Below, piece after piece: positions 1 to 8,188 of a DNA stretch of 13,436 bases. The first letter of the stretch is position 1, and the number at the start of each line of letters is the position of its first letter. The notes under the pieces are model-generated. The model worked only from the letters and a program-made list of their open reading frames with translations, ran no database searches and was not told the origin of the DNA. The position numbers and the translations under genes are program-made. Source of the DNA: G963666945 sp963666945 (GTDB taxonomy: Bacteria; Bacteroidota; Bacteroidia; Bacteroidales; Marinifilaceae); contig CAXXRT010000001.1 in NCBI GenBank assembly GCA_963666945.2, forward strand, positions 1 through 13,436, given 5' to 3'.

Positions 1-617
1 GCCATAGGTGCGGATTTTCGGCAGTAAGGTATTTCTTTAAGCCAATAGCCATGGTTGGCGAAAGTGGAACAATACGATCCTTCTTATACTTGGTTTGTCT
101 GATGTGGATGGTCATCCGTTCAAAATCAACATCGATATCTTAAGATTGATAACCTCTTGTCCTCGCAATCCGGCAGAATAAATGCGAGTGAGTACGATGC
201 GTTGTTTAAGTAATATAGGAGCGGCAAAAAGTTCCTTTAGTTCCTGTCGGTTAAGAATAACGGGCAGTTTAGTGCCACCCTTTAACGATGGTAAAGCAAT
301 GGCTTTTTTATTCATGCCCAATAAGCGATAATAATACCGCAAGCCGTACACCATGTGCTTAAAGCTGCTGCGCGATGGTGATTTAGGATCACGAGCCAGA
401 GCAACGAGGTATTCGTTAATCTCATCCTCACTAATGTTTTCAGGTAGTTGTTTGAAGTGTATTACAAACAAGGCTATACGCCTAATGTAGTTGTTTAAAG
501 TACTCTTACTCTGCCCACGCAAGGTTACTTGATGGCTAAGTTTAGTTACAACAGAAGAAAATTCAGGAACGAAAGTAATAGCTTTTTCAACAATGGTTAA
601 TCCTTTTTTTTACGCAT
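1..617 (-). pseudogene. Tyrosine recombinase/integrase, IS91-associated type, frameshifted and cut by the window edge
   Basis: This is a site-specific recombinase of the phage-integrase family, which breaks and rejoins DNA through a tyrosine. The visible part holds the N-terminal SAM-like core-binding domain (around LRGQSKSTLNNYIRRIALFV and the EDEINEYLVAL stretch) and the start of the catalytic domain, including the first catalytic Arg in SAGLRGQEV. Two frame breaks are seen. An A8 run on the coding strand (604-611) needs one more A to join the ATG at 617 to the frame beginning IVEKAITFVPEF. A base is missing near 134, after which homology resumes as DVDFERMTIHIRQTKYKKDR. The catalytic His-x-x-Arg and Tyr lie outside the window. 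It may be a pseudogene or may carry sequencing errors. Confidence 0.75.
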
Positions 618-652
618 AGTATCTAATTTATTTATTAAGTATTTCTTTAATA

Positions 653-682
653 TAATAATAATTGTCTATATAATTATTATTA
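653..682. repeat. AT-rich stem-loop near the element end
   Basis: Perfect 11-bp arms (653-663 and 672-682) are separated by an 8-base loop, GTCTATAT. It lies between the presumed element terminus at 716 and the start of the IS-associated integrase. It may be part of a terminal replication or termination structure, or simply low-complexity AT sequence. Confidence 0.4.
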
Positions 683-700
683 CTATATTTGAAATAAGCT

Positions 701-713
701 ATCCCGTAGGGAT
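701..713. repeat. Short GC-containing hairpin at presumed IS91-like terminus
   Basis: ATCCC (701-705) pairs with GGGAT (709-713) across a 3-base loop. It stands out in very AT-rich surroundings and begins 4 bases inside the GAAC that ends the interrupted integrase. IS91-family ends characteristically carry small hairpins, so this fits a transposon terminus, though I cannot compare it with known ends here. Confidence 0.45.
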
Positions 714-716
714 TTA

Positions 717-1470
717 GTTCAACAACGAATATCTATCCTTCTTGCCTTTTGCTGCCTTAATACATATTAACCCCCGATCAGAATTAATATCGGTAACCTT
801 TAAATTGATTAGTTCACTTCTTCTAAGTCCTGCTGAATATATTAACGACAAGATGCATCTGTGTTTTAAATTATTGCAGCTATTAATTATTCTTTTTACT
901 TCTGCTTTACTTAAAACTTCAGGTAATCTATTTTCTCTTTTAGGCCTGTCTATCTGCCAATACATTCTTTCCCTGCCTAGTACTTTTTCGTAATAAAATT
1001 TAATGGCATTAATTCTCTGATTTTGCTGACTGGCAGACATTTTTTGATTACTCATCAAATTAGTCAAATAGCTGTTAATATCATCAGCACCTAGATCCCC
1101 TATCTTTTCGCCCGAATAGGCAGCCTGAAATTCTTTAAAGTACTTCGTGTAAGTTCGTACAGTACTATCACTGTATCTTAACCTTTCTAGTTTTTCCAAA
1201 TATCCGTCTGGGAGTTTTATCTCTGTTATTTTTTTTTCGCTCGCTACTTTCTTTTGTAATTCAATAACAGCCAACTCAGAAAATACCTGTTTAAATTTTC
1301 TATAATCGAACTTACTTCTTTTCAATCCACCAAGTTTTTTTACTTTGACTCCAAATTACTGCAAAATTTTTCTTCAATGCATCTACAATACTTGAATTGT
1401 AGTTAAAAGTAATCAACACAACCTTTTGATTGTGATGCATACCTGAAGATAATTGTACTTTTGCTTTCAT
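717..1470 (-). pseudogene. Tyrosine recombinase/integrase truncated after the first catalytic motif, plus one frameshift
   Basis: The gene starts with ATG at 1470 (MKAKVQLSSGMHHNQKVVLI), a beginning typical of a Bacteroidetes integrase subfamily. It runs through a KTWWIEK motif, then shifts frame near 1316, where removing one A joins the two parts (WWIEKSKFDYRKFKQVFSEL). A core-binding domain follows, and then the start of the catalytic domain with the first Arg in SAGLRRSELINLK and the Lys in KGKKDRYSLL. The frame ends directly after this at 717. The C-terminal half with the remaining catalytic His, Arg and Tyr is missing, so the product cannot recombine DNA. The break coincides with GAAC and a hairpin, consistent with insertion of an IS91-like element. 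Its usual length would be about 370 residues; only about 250 remain. Confidence 0.8.
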
Positions 1471-1840
1471 ATGGAACTAATTTGCAAAACAAATTTAACA
1501 AATAAACCTTGTTTAACAAAGCTAACAATACGATAATAAACAAAATAAATATATTAACTCAATTATTCTGTACCAATTCTTCAAAATGTTATGGACAGAG
1601 TTCAGATTACACTCCCATTACACTTCCTCTATAATAAACCAATATTAACAGGTATATCACAAGTATTTTACAGGTATTTACCCCTGTTATACCCCAGTAA
1701 AATAATTAGAAACCATTTTATCCTGTTTTATAACCGGAAAGAACACACGATTAACAAAAATTTATGACCCAAGTCCTTTTATATCTTACAAAAAAAACAA
1801 ATATTTGGGCTTTTAATAAAACTAAGTAAAACAACATAAA
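1471..1840. other. Divergent intergenic region with direct repeats and an imperfect hairpin
   Basis: This 370-bp gap separates the minus-strand integrase from the plus-strand peptidase gene and shows no convincing open frame. It holds a 9-bp direct repeat TTTAACAAA at 1494-1502 and 1512-1520, and an 8-bp direct repeat ACAGGTAT at 1648-1655 and 1670-1677. It also holds a bulged inverted repeat at 1666-1702 (TTTTAC/GTAAAA outside, GGTAT/ATACC inside). Such repeats next to an integrase could be recombinase-binding or attachment sites, or operators for the divergent promoters. I found no clean match to the Bacteroidetes TAnnTTTG promoter element. Confidence 0.4.
1666..1702. repeat. Imperfect inverted repeat upstream of the peptidase gene
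   Basis: The outer arms TTTTAC (1666-1671) and GTAAAA (1697-1702) and the inner arms GGTAT (1673-1677) and ATACC (1689-1693) are separated by unequal bulges of 1 and 3 bases, around an 11-base loop. It could be an operator, an attachment-site half or a weak hairpin. There is no T-run, so a terminator is unlikely. Confidence 0.3.
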
Positions 1841-4044
1841 ATGAGGATCATCAACAAACTATTGGTATTCTGCCTTTTAGTAGGCTCTGTGGCTGTTTGT
1901 TCTGCGCAGCAAAACACAAAGAAAATCACTCTTGAGGATTTATGGGTATATGGTACTTTCCGTCAGGCTGGTGTTTATGGCATACGTTCTATGAACGATG
2001 GTGAGCACTATACTACCATTGAAGGAAACAAAATAGTTAAGTCAAGTTATAAAACTGGTAAGGCTGTTGAAACTATTTTCGATTTAAGTAAAATTAAAAA
2101 CAATAAAATAAAGGCTATTGAGGATTATACTTTCTCTCCTGATGAATCGAAGATTTTGATTACTACTAGCCCAAAGGCCTATCTACCGTCACTCTTTTAC
2201 TGCAGAGTACTTTGTGTACAACCGCAGGACTAAGGATCTTAGAGCTCTTTCTAATAATGGAAGACAGCAGTTGGCTACCTTCTCTCCAACAGCAGCAAGA
2301 TTGCTTTTGTAAGGGACAATAACATATTTATCTGCGATCTTCGTTTCGAGACTGAGAATCAGGTGACTTACGATGGTAAATTCAACCATATAATAAACGG
2401 TGCTCCTGACTGGGTTTATGAGGAGGAGTTTTCGTTCAGCAAGGCTTTTGAATGGTCTGTTGACGGGGAAAATCTTGCTTATATGAAGTTCGATGAGTCG
2501 AATGTTAGGTTTTCCACATGAATATGTTCCAGGGAATGTGTCCTTCGTATAACGACAATAAGCTTTATCCTTCGAACTACAGCTATAAATATCCTAAGGC
2601 TGGTGAGACTAACTCTGTGGTTAGTGTTCATGTTTACAATCTTAAAGATAAAACTACTTTGGATGTTAATGTGGGGTGACGAGAAAGATCAGTATATCCC
2701 TCGTATTAAGTGGACTAAAAGATCCTAAGACTCTAAGTATTATAAGAATGAACCGTCACCAGAATCAGCTTGAGATTCTTCTTGCTAATGCCAAAACTGG
2801 TGAGTCGCGTGTTATGTATAAAGAGAATAACAAATACTATATTGCCGAGAGTAATCTTGATAACCTGGTTTATCTTGAAGATGGTAAGCATTTTATCTTC
2901 TCCAGCGAGAAAAGCGGGTATTCTCATATCTATCTTTTCGATATGACTGGCAGAGAGGTTAAGGCTATTACCAAGGGTGACTACGATGTGATTGACTTCT
3001 ATGGTTACGATAGCAAGAACAGGACTTTCTACTACTCTTCTCACGAGGTTTCGCCTACCGAGAAATACGTTTATTCCATTAAACTAAACGGTAAGGGTAA
3101 AAAACAACTTACTGACAATAAGGGATGGAATGAGGCTGATTTTAGTAGTAACTACAAGTATTATATCAACAACTTCTCGAATGCCACTACTCCTAAGGTT
3201 GTGACTCTTAACTGTACTAACGGTAAAACAATAAGAACTCTTGAGGATAACAAGAAACTGAACGAAACGCTTAAGGCTTATAAATTCAATACTAAGAGTT
3301 TATCCAGGTTCCTGCTGCCGACGGTAAGACTATGTTGAATGCATGGATGATTAAGCCTCTTGACTTCGATGAAAACAAGAAATACCCTGTGTTGATAACT
3401 CAGTACAGCGGTCCTAATTCTCAGGAGGTAAAAAATAACTGGAGCATGAACTGGGATAATTACCTTGCCCAGGAGGGTTATGTGGTTGTTTGTGTCGACC
3501 CTCGTGGTACCGGTGCAAGGGGTGAGGAGTTCAGAAAGTGTACTTATATGCAGCTTGGTAAACTTGAAAGCGACGACCAGATTGCTGCTGCAAGATGGCT
3601 GGCTGAAAAGCCTTTTGTTGACAACAAGCGTATCGCTATCTGGGATGGAGTTACGGTGGCTTTATGTCCTCTCTTTGCCTTATGAAGGGTAACGATGTGT
3701 TCTCTGCTGCTATTGCTGTGGCTCCTGTTACTAACTGGAGATATTACGATAGCGTCTACACTGAACGTTTCATGAGAACTCCTCAGGAAAATGCCTCTGG
3801 TTACGATGATAACTCTCCTATTAACTGGGTTGATAAGCTTAAGGGTAATCTTTTAATCTGTCATGGTACTGCAGATGATAACGTTCATGTTCAGAATGCT
3901 TACGAATTATCTGAAAGACTAGTTCAGGCTAATAAGCAATTCGAAATGCAGATATATACTAACAGAAATCACGGTATCTACGGTGGATATACAAGACTTC
4001 ACCTATACAATAGATTCATGAAATTCTTAAACGAGAAGTTGTAA
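1841..4044 (+). pseudogene. dpp4: Dipeptidyl peptidase IV (S9B), frame broken by seven single-base indels
   Basis: This prolyl dipeptidyl peptidase removes X-Pro dipeptides from peptide N-termini, normally in the periplasm or envelope. It has a signal peptide (MRIINKLLVFCLLVGSVAVC, cleavage likely before QQ), a beta-propeller domain, and a C-terminal alpha/beta hydrolase domain. The DPP IV-specific DWVYEEEF motif is near 2419-2440. The nucleophile is in GWSYGGF (Ser codon 3649-3651), the Asp in GTADDNVH and the His in NHGIYGG. The frame breaks near 2177-2181 (extra base), 2289 (missing), 2510-2513 (missing T), 2673-2676 (extra G), 2717-2720 (extra A), 3297 (missing) and 3642-3645 (missing G). 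Undoing all seven gives exactly 735 codons including the stop, a normal family length. No substitution-type stop is seen. It is either a very young pseudogene or a good gene carrying sequencing errors. Its codons are less AT-biased than those of its neighbours. Confidence 0.9.
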
Positions 4045-4097
4045 TAATCATTCGCCAAAGTAGATCACCATGGTGATCTACTTTGGCGAATGATTAT
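4044..4097. terminator. Perfect 54-bp palindrome at the stop of the peptidase gene
   Basis: Two 27-bp arms are exactly complementary with no spacer, centred on CCATGG at 4070/4071. The palindrome begins at the last base of the TAA stop and is followed by ATTTAAATA rather than a strong T-run. It lies between convergent genes (the peptidase on plus, the metallopeptidase on minus), so a bidirectional terminator is the likeliest role. The length and perfection are unusual and would allow cruciform extrusion. Confidence 0.65.
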
Positions 4098-4241
4098 ATT
4101 TAAATATACTGTTAGATAAACTCAATCTGTATTCTGAAAATTTAATAAATTCGCATAATATGTGATTCTCATCCACAACAATGCCTTAGCCCCAAATAGG
4201 TAAAGTTCTTATTATCTGGAAAAGATTTGTAAGTATTAATT

Positions 4242-5360
4242 TTACTTAGATTCCCGATTTATTTTATTTTTTACTTTAGGATATGAGGAAATCTTTTTAA
4301 GTATTTCATCAGGAAGATTAGGTAATTCAGGATTCTTTTCACACAAAGACCTGTATTTTTCAAAAAAACATATCGGACCTTTCTCAACACATTCTACCAA
4401 AGCTTCATGACCATCAAAATATTCTATATGGTAAGCCATAAACAAGCCTGTAATACAAATATATTTATTCCAATAATTACCATACACGCCTGATATTAAG
4501 GCTTCTTTTCTCTTATTTGTATCAAAATCAGCATTAAAAATAATCCTTGAACTATCTGACAGAGAAAAAAAGGCAGCCTTTTCTTTCTCCGACAAATCAG
4601 TTCCTTTATTATAATTTTCCTTCAATAATTTACCGTCTGAAATATAGTGTGCTAATCCTTCATTAAATATTAAAAACAAAGCATTTGATTCTATGGATTC
4701 ATTATTCCATTTATCCCATTTTAAAAAAATATAATCAGACAACACTGCATGAAATAATTCATGAGACATAACATTCTTAAGTACATTAATCTGACTAGCT
4801 GGTGTTCTCCCATATAAAGAAGAAATGAGTGTTAAATTAAAAATTACCGCTGGTATTCCATTATTAGAAAGTCGATACTCTCCATTATTGACTTTGTAAC
4901 AAAAAGACATAGCATCCCCCCATTTCCATCCAACAGCAGTAAAAAAAATATCATATTTACGTCTAGGTTCATAATCTTCAGGAAAGTATTTAATAACACG
5001 ATTATATACTTCTGCAGAAAATTCTGTCTTTTTTATAATTTTTAAAAGATTAGCAATTTCTGTCTGTCTCTTATAAGCATTATTAATTAAATAGCTATTC
5101 CCTGAAATACTATCATTAATATTAAATTCTTCCAAGACCCTTCTGAAATCAGAAACACTTTCCTCATTTCTAATCAAAAGTTGCTCCATTATTTGATTTG
5201 CGGGCTGATTAATAAAATTATTAATTTTATTTTTATCACATCCTTTAGCCATCCATACCAGCAAGGAATCAACAGACTCGGTATGAAAACTAAGCTTTTT
5301 CTGTCCCATTAAATTAAATGTAACAAAAATAAAGAAAATCAAGTGCAACAGTATTTTCAT
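4242..5360 (-). CDS. Secreted putative zinc metallopeptidase (DUF5700-like)
   Basis: The 372-residue protein starts with a hydrophobic signal peptide (residues 1-19, ending NLMGQ) and has no lipobox cysteine, so it is probably periplasmic or secreted. The key motif is SHELFHAV, with His200, Glu201 and His204 as an HExxH zinc site. About 30 residues on, NEGLAHYI supplies Glu234 as a likely third ligand, the gluzincin pattern. The pattern and length resemble the putative zinc-dependent peptidases grouped as DUF5700, but I assign the family from memory only. It is the last gene of the minus-strand run and starts 51 bp after the DUF6544-like gene, so co-transcription is possible. No substrate is suggested. 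Confidence 0.6.
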   Translation of the reverse strand: MKILLHLIFFIFVTFNLMGQKKLSFHTESVDSLLVWMAKGCDKNKINNFINQPANQIMEQLLIRNEESVSDFRRVLEEFNINDSISGNSYLINNAYKRQTEIANLLKIIKKTEFSAEVYNRVIKYFPEDYEPRRKYDIFFTAVGWKWGDAMSFCYKVNNGEYRLSNNGIPAVIFNLTLISSLYGRTPASQINVLKNVMSHELFHAVLSDYIFLKWDKWNNESIESNALFLIFNEGLAHYISDGKLLKENYNKGTDLSEKEKAAFFSLSDSSRIIFNADFDTNKRKEALISGVYGNYWNKYICITGLFMAYHIEYFDGHEALVECVEKGPICFFEKYRSLCEKNPELPNLPDEILKKISSYPKVKNKINRESK

Positions 5361-5411
5361 TTGTACATATATAAATTATTACTAATAAAATCAACCCGGT
5401 TGAACCTTATT

Positions 5412-6515
5412 TTAAATATTATTAAATTTCAAATCAATAATTTCTAAATCGAGCCATGTCCAATCTTCGTTATCAAGCTTCCAGGTTGCTTTCATTTTTG
5501 AAGGTATCTTAATTCCTTCAAAAAAACTATATTCTTCCACTGTTAAAACCCAAGGAATGCGTCTGGAATTCTCTGTATTCCCTCTATATCTATTAGCAAC
5601 AAACTTTATGAAATCTCCACTTTCATTGAAGTAAAAAATACCACTTCCAGTACACCCCTTATATCTAATTGTAGCTTTTGATGATAATTCATCTTTGTCC
5701 TCCCATTCAATATGCGGACTTAATGCCAAAGAAGGCATCCAGACCAACTCCCCTAAAAAACGTTGCAAAGTCCCCTCGTCAAGTTTATGGCCTCTCTCAT
5801 TTACTACGTTTAGCAATGAATTAATTTTTATAAGCATCTCCCCTTTCCCCTCAACATACTTATCACGTCCCCTTATACTAACTAATGGCATCATCGATAA
5901 ATCAACTGACCAAATAAAAGCAGGGGTCTGCGTAAATGAATATTGTTTGGCTTTTGCTATAAACCATTCTTTCTGACTGGGTTTTATTTTCATCAAAGCC
6001 TTTTGTTTAATGCAAGCAACTTTTATTTCTTCTTTACCAATAATTCCCGTTGTTCTTATCCATTTCTTAACTGGCATTGGCAAATCTTTAATGTCATTTT
6101 CATTAATTATTTTTAATTTTTCTTTCGAAACACCTGACAACAAAGCACTTGTTTCCGCTTTAACTTTTTTGTTAAAACTAAATTCGCCCAAAGAACAAAG
6201 CACGACAATTAAAATTATAATATTGGGGAAAGTTCCTGTTTTGCCATCTGTCCAGAAATAAATTATGACAACTTGTGAAACAAGAACCGCAAACATTCCA
6301 AATGCCCATGAATATTTTATATTGGCCAAAATACTTAAACCATAACATATAAGGCTTATTAAAGCCAAAAGAGATATTAGCACCCCTATTTTGGAAATAA
6401 AATTTGTTAACTCAATAAAATTACTATTCCCAAATGGTTTTATAAAGAAAGACACATGAATTAATCCATGCAAAAAAATTAAAACGACATAAGCAATCCT
6501 AATTATCAAATCCAT
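5412..6515 (-). CDS. DUF6544-type membrane protein
   Basis: This 367-residue protein has four predicted membrane helices in its first third (about residues 3-25, 38-59, 68-88 and 96-112), followed by a soluble domain. That domain has family signatures: LPMPVKKWIRTTG at 145-157, QKALMKIKPSQKEW at 171-184, TPAFIW at 197-202, and LQRFLGELVWMPSLAL at 250-265. These match the DUF6544 family, whose biochemical function is unknown. The ATG at 6515 is supported by the immediate hydrophobic helix. A 20-base palindrome (6528-6547) lies 12 bp upstream of the start and could control it. Confidence 0.7.
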   Translation of the reverse strand: MDLIIRIAYVVLIFLHGLIHVSFFIKPFGNSNFIELTNFISKIGVLISLLALISLICYGLSILANIKYSWAFGMFAVLVSQVVIIYFWTDGKTGTFPNIIILIVVLCSLGEFSFNKKVKAETSALLSGVSKEKLKIINENDIKDLPMPVKKWIRTTGIIGKEEIKVACIKQKALMKIKPSQKEWFIAKAKQYSFTQTPAFIWSVDLSMMPLVSIRGRDKYVEGKGEMLIKINSLLNVVNERGHKLDEGTLQRFLGELVWMPSLALSPHIEWEDKDELSSKATIRYKGCTGSGIFYFNESGDFIKFVANRYRGNTENSRRIPWVLTVEEYSFFEGIKIPSKMKATWKLDNEDWTWLDLEIIDLKFNNI

Positions 6516-6527
6516 ATCATTATTACG

Positions 6528-6547
6528 TTATATCTTGTAAGATATAA
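6528..6547. promoter_or_regulatory. Candidate operator palindrome before the DUF6544-type gene
   Basis: Perfect 9-bp arms (6528-6536 and 6539-6547) flank a 2-base centre, GT. The core reads TATATCTTGTAAGATATA. It sits in the 46-bp gap between the TfoX-like gene and the DUF6544-type start. The dyad is typical in size for a dimeric regulator; the bound protein is unknown. Confidence 0.35.
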
Positions 6548-6561
6548 AAAAAAACACCAAT

Positions 6562-6843
6562 TTAAAAAGAATCCAATCTCTGAGTCATCTTAAAAAAATT
6601 TTTAAGTTCTTCTTTTCTAGGCTGGTCAATATCATGCCACCTAATTCCCTGAACTGCCCCTTCAATTGCCCAAAGTGTATTCACACAAACAGATTTATCA
6701 ATAGTCTTTAATCGCAGAAATATTCTCTCCGCCCCCATTTCTTTTAAATCACTGGCAGACATTATTCCAACCAATTTTAATCTATCAGCAAGAACCTTCC
6801 CTATATTAGGTAATTTAATCAAACTATTACCATCTGATTTCAT
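6562..6843 (-). CDS. TfoX C-terminal-domain protein
   Basis: This 93-residue protein consists only of a TfoX C-terminal domain. It has the helix-hairpin-helix-like LPNIGKVLADRLKLVGI (residues 11-27), ASDLKEMGAERIFLRLK (30-46), and the LWAIEGAVQGIRWHDI stretch (57-72), which is diagnostic for the family. In gammaproteobacteria this domain is part of the competence regulator TfoX/Sxy. Stand-alone copies are widespread and their role is not established. It starts 10 bp after the methyltransferase gene, so the two are probably one transcript. Confidence 0.85.
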   Translation of the reverse strand: MKSDGNSLIKLPNIGKVLADRLKLVGIMSASDLKEMGAERIFLRLKTIDKSVCVNTLWAIEGAVQGIRWHDIDQPRKEELKNFFKMTQRLDSF

Positions 6844-6853
6844 AAAAATTTCT

Positions 6854-7438
6854 TTATGGTTTTTTAAAATTTAAAGTAAAATTTCTTTTACTTCCATATA
6901 GTTTATAAAAACTAAATTTATGTTTTTCAACCAATTCTCTTAACTCTCTTATTGACATCTTATCCGGGTCCCCTGCAAGTTCCGATATTGAAAGAACACC
7001 GCCTGGTTTAAGAATCCTGAAAAACTCCTCCATATAGGCATCTTTATTTTCAACCTCTCCAATAACCGTTACCATATATATTCTATCATAGGAATTATTA
7101 TCGAAATCAAAAGAGAAACCATTGCATAAATAATATTCCACATTATTTAACTTTCTTTTTTCAAGACGTTTACGGGCATAATCCAACATCTCTTTCTGGA
7201 TATCAGCCAACACAAGCTTTCCATTAGACAATATCTCAGATACACTAACACTAAAATACCCGGGACCAGGCCCAAGCTCAAGAACTTTATAGTTGGCTTT
7301 TAGCTCTATTCTTTCTATTAACTTACGGGGTGACAAAATAATATTTCTCAACGGAAACAACAAAGTAAATGCCCATCGGTAAGGAAAAACTCCTTTTGAT
7401 AAAAAACTTTTTGACGAATCCCGATTTAAAATTTTCAT
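6854..7438 (-). CDS. Class I SAM-dependent methyltransferase
   Basis: This 194-residue protein has a Rossmann-fold methyltransferase domain. Motif I is KVLELGPGPGYF (residues 51-62), which binds S-adenosylmethionine. The acidic end of strand 2 is at LADI (Asp79). YDRIYMVTVIGEVE (117-130) covers motif IV, and RILKPGGVLSISE (141-153) is the usual later motif. It resembles the small UbiE/Methyltransf_11 group, but the substrate cannot be told from sequence. The N-terminal PYRWAFTLLFPLRN is moderately hydrophobic and may touch the membrane. The ATG at 7438 is preferred. It leads a likely operon with the TfoX-domain gene. Confidence 0.85.
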   Translation of the reverse strand: MKILNRDSSKSFLSKGVFPYRWAFTLLFPLRNIILSPRKLIERIELKANYKVLELGPGPGYFSVSVSEILSNGKLVLADIQKEMLDYARKRLEKRKLNNVEYYLCNGFSFDFDNNSYDRIYMVTVIGEVENKDAYMEEFFRILKPGGVLSISELAGDPDKMSIRELRELVEKHKFSFYKLYGSKRNFTLNFKKP

Positions 7439-7565
7439 CCTGATTTATAATTATTCAACTAAATAAATCTACTATTGATTAATTCTTTACAACTAAAATT
7501 TATTATTCAAATCATTATGCTCTTAACAACACAAAAATATTTTTATACAATTACCATTATCGAAC

Positions 7566-8108
7566 TTAGTTCTGTAATAAGTAATCTGCGACATAAGAAA
7601 GAGGAACCTTTTTTAATATTTCAGGATTCCTTTGTAATAAAGATTCATAACGAAATTTTGTACAAAACTTATTATCCTCTTCAATCTGAGTACACATTTT
7701 TAAATATTCGTGCTCTAATAATATTCTACCAAACTTCTCGAACTTTGGAATTTGTTCATACAAATCTAAAAGCTTATGCTGCTCTATAATAAATAACTCA
7801 GTGGGCTCTATTGCTTTTATATTAATTAATGATGGACAATTAGTCAAACGGCTTTTATTATCAGTAATAAATTCCCCTTCAAAGGCAAATTCTATTGCTA
7901 ACTCTTTCTCATTTTCTATAGTCTTATAATTAATTAACATCCCTCTATTTACAAAACCAATATAATCGCATACCTCCCCCTCTTTTACAAACAACTCATT
8001 TTTATCAAGGGTTATAAGTTCGAAAGAGTCCAATAGTAACTGTAACTCCTCTTCTGAAAGAGAAATGAAGGACCTAATCTCTTTTTCTATTTTTTCAAAT
8101 CTATCCAT
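7566..8108 (-). CDS. Crp/Fnr-family regulator with a shortened C-terminus
   Basis: The start is taken at ATG 8108 (MDRFEKIEKEI), giving 180 residues. The N-terminal half is a cyclic-nucleotide-binding-like beta-roll (LFVKEGEVCDYIGFVNRGML), followed by the dimerisation helix and the beginning of a winged helix (NPEILKKVPLSYVADYL). Bacteroidetes relatives normally continue into a second HTH helix with an ITPETLSRIR-like sequence. Here the frame ends as YLLQN, and another frame just beyond reads TELSSI. The recognition helix is therefore lost or frameshifted, and DNA binding is doubtful. It lies 127 bp upstream of the methyltransferase gene and might once have regulated it. Confidence 0.7.
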   Translation of the reverse strand: MDRFEKIEKEIRSFISLSEEELQLLLDSFELITLDKNELFVKEGEVCDYIGFVNRGMLINYKTIENEKELAIEFAFEGEFITDNKSRLTNCPSLINIKAIEPTELFIIEQHKLLDLYEQIPKFEKFGRILLEHEYLKMCTQIEEDNKFCTKFRYESLLQRNPEILKKVPLSYVADYLLQN

Positions 8109-8188
8109 AAAAACAATATTTATATTCAAAAAACATCATAATAACATAATATCATGACTTTATATTATAACAATTCTATTATATTATC

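Larger units (their letters stand above)
1..716 (-). mobile_element. Partial IS91-like element, one end visible, inserted in an older integrase gene
   Basis: The segment to the left of position 717 contains a tyrosine recombinase resembling those I recall lying next to IS91-family transposases in Bacteroidetes. The gene on its right (integrase, 1470 downward) stops matching its family abruptly. On the minus strand the last bases before the break are GAAC (720-717), one of the tetranucleotides IS91-family transposons are known to insert beside without target duplication. Just inside the presumed element are a short hairpin (701-713) and an AT-rich stem-loop (653-682). The expected transposase would lie beyond the left edge, so the family assignment rests on the integrase, the GAAC and the hairpin only. 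Which terminus this is (oriIS or terIS) is not settled. Confidence 0.5.

Noticed and set aside
742..993. 83-codon plus-strand open frame
   Set aside because: It lies antisense to the truncated integrase and has no recognisable features.
1494..1520. TTTAACAAA direct repeats as a CRISPR or integron attC array
   Set aside because: There are only two copies, 9 bp long, with no spacer regularity and no attC core pairing.
1800..1840. AATATTTG as a Bacteroidetes -7 promoter element for the peptidase gene
   Set aside because: It misses the leading T of TAnnTTTG and has no clear -33 TTTG at the right distance.
2676..3338. Independent 220-codon gene in the peptidase region
   Set aside because: It is one frame segment of the broken dipeptidyl peptidase IV; homology continues on both sides in other frames.
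5391..5403. TCAACC-C-GGTTGA inverted repeat between the DUF6544-type and metallopeptidase genes
   Set aside because: With a 1-base centre it makes only a very short hairpin, and there is no clear T-run, so a terminator call is not supported.
7475..7789. 104-codon plus-strand open frame
   Set aside because: It overlaps the Crp/Fnr-like gene on the other strand, has low-complexity composition and no family resemblance.
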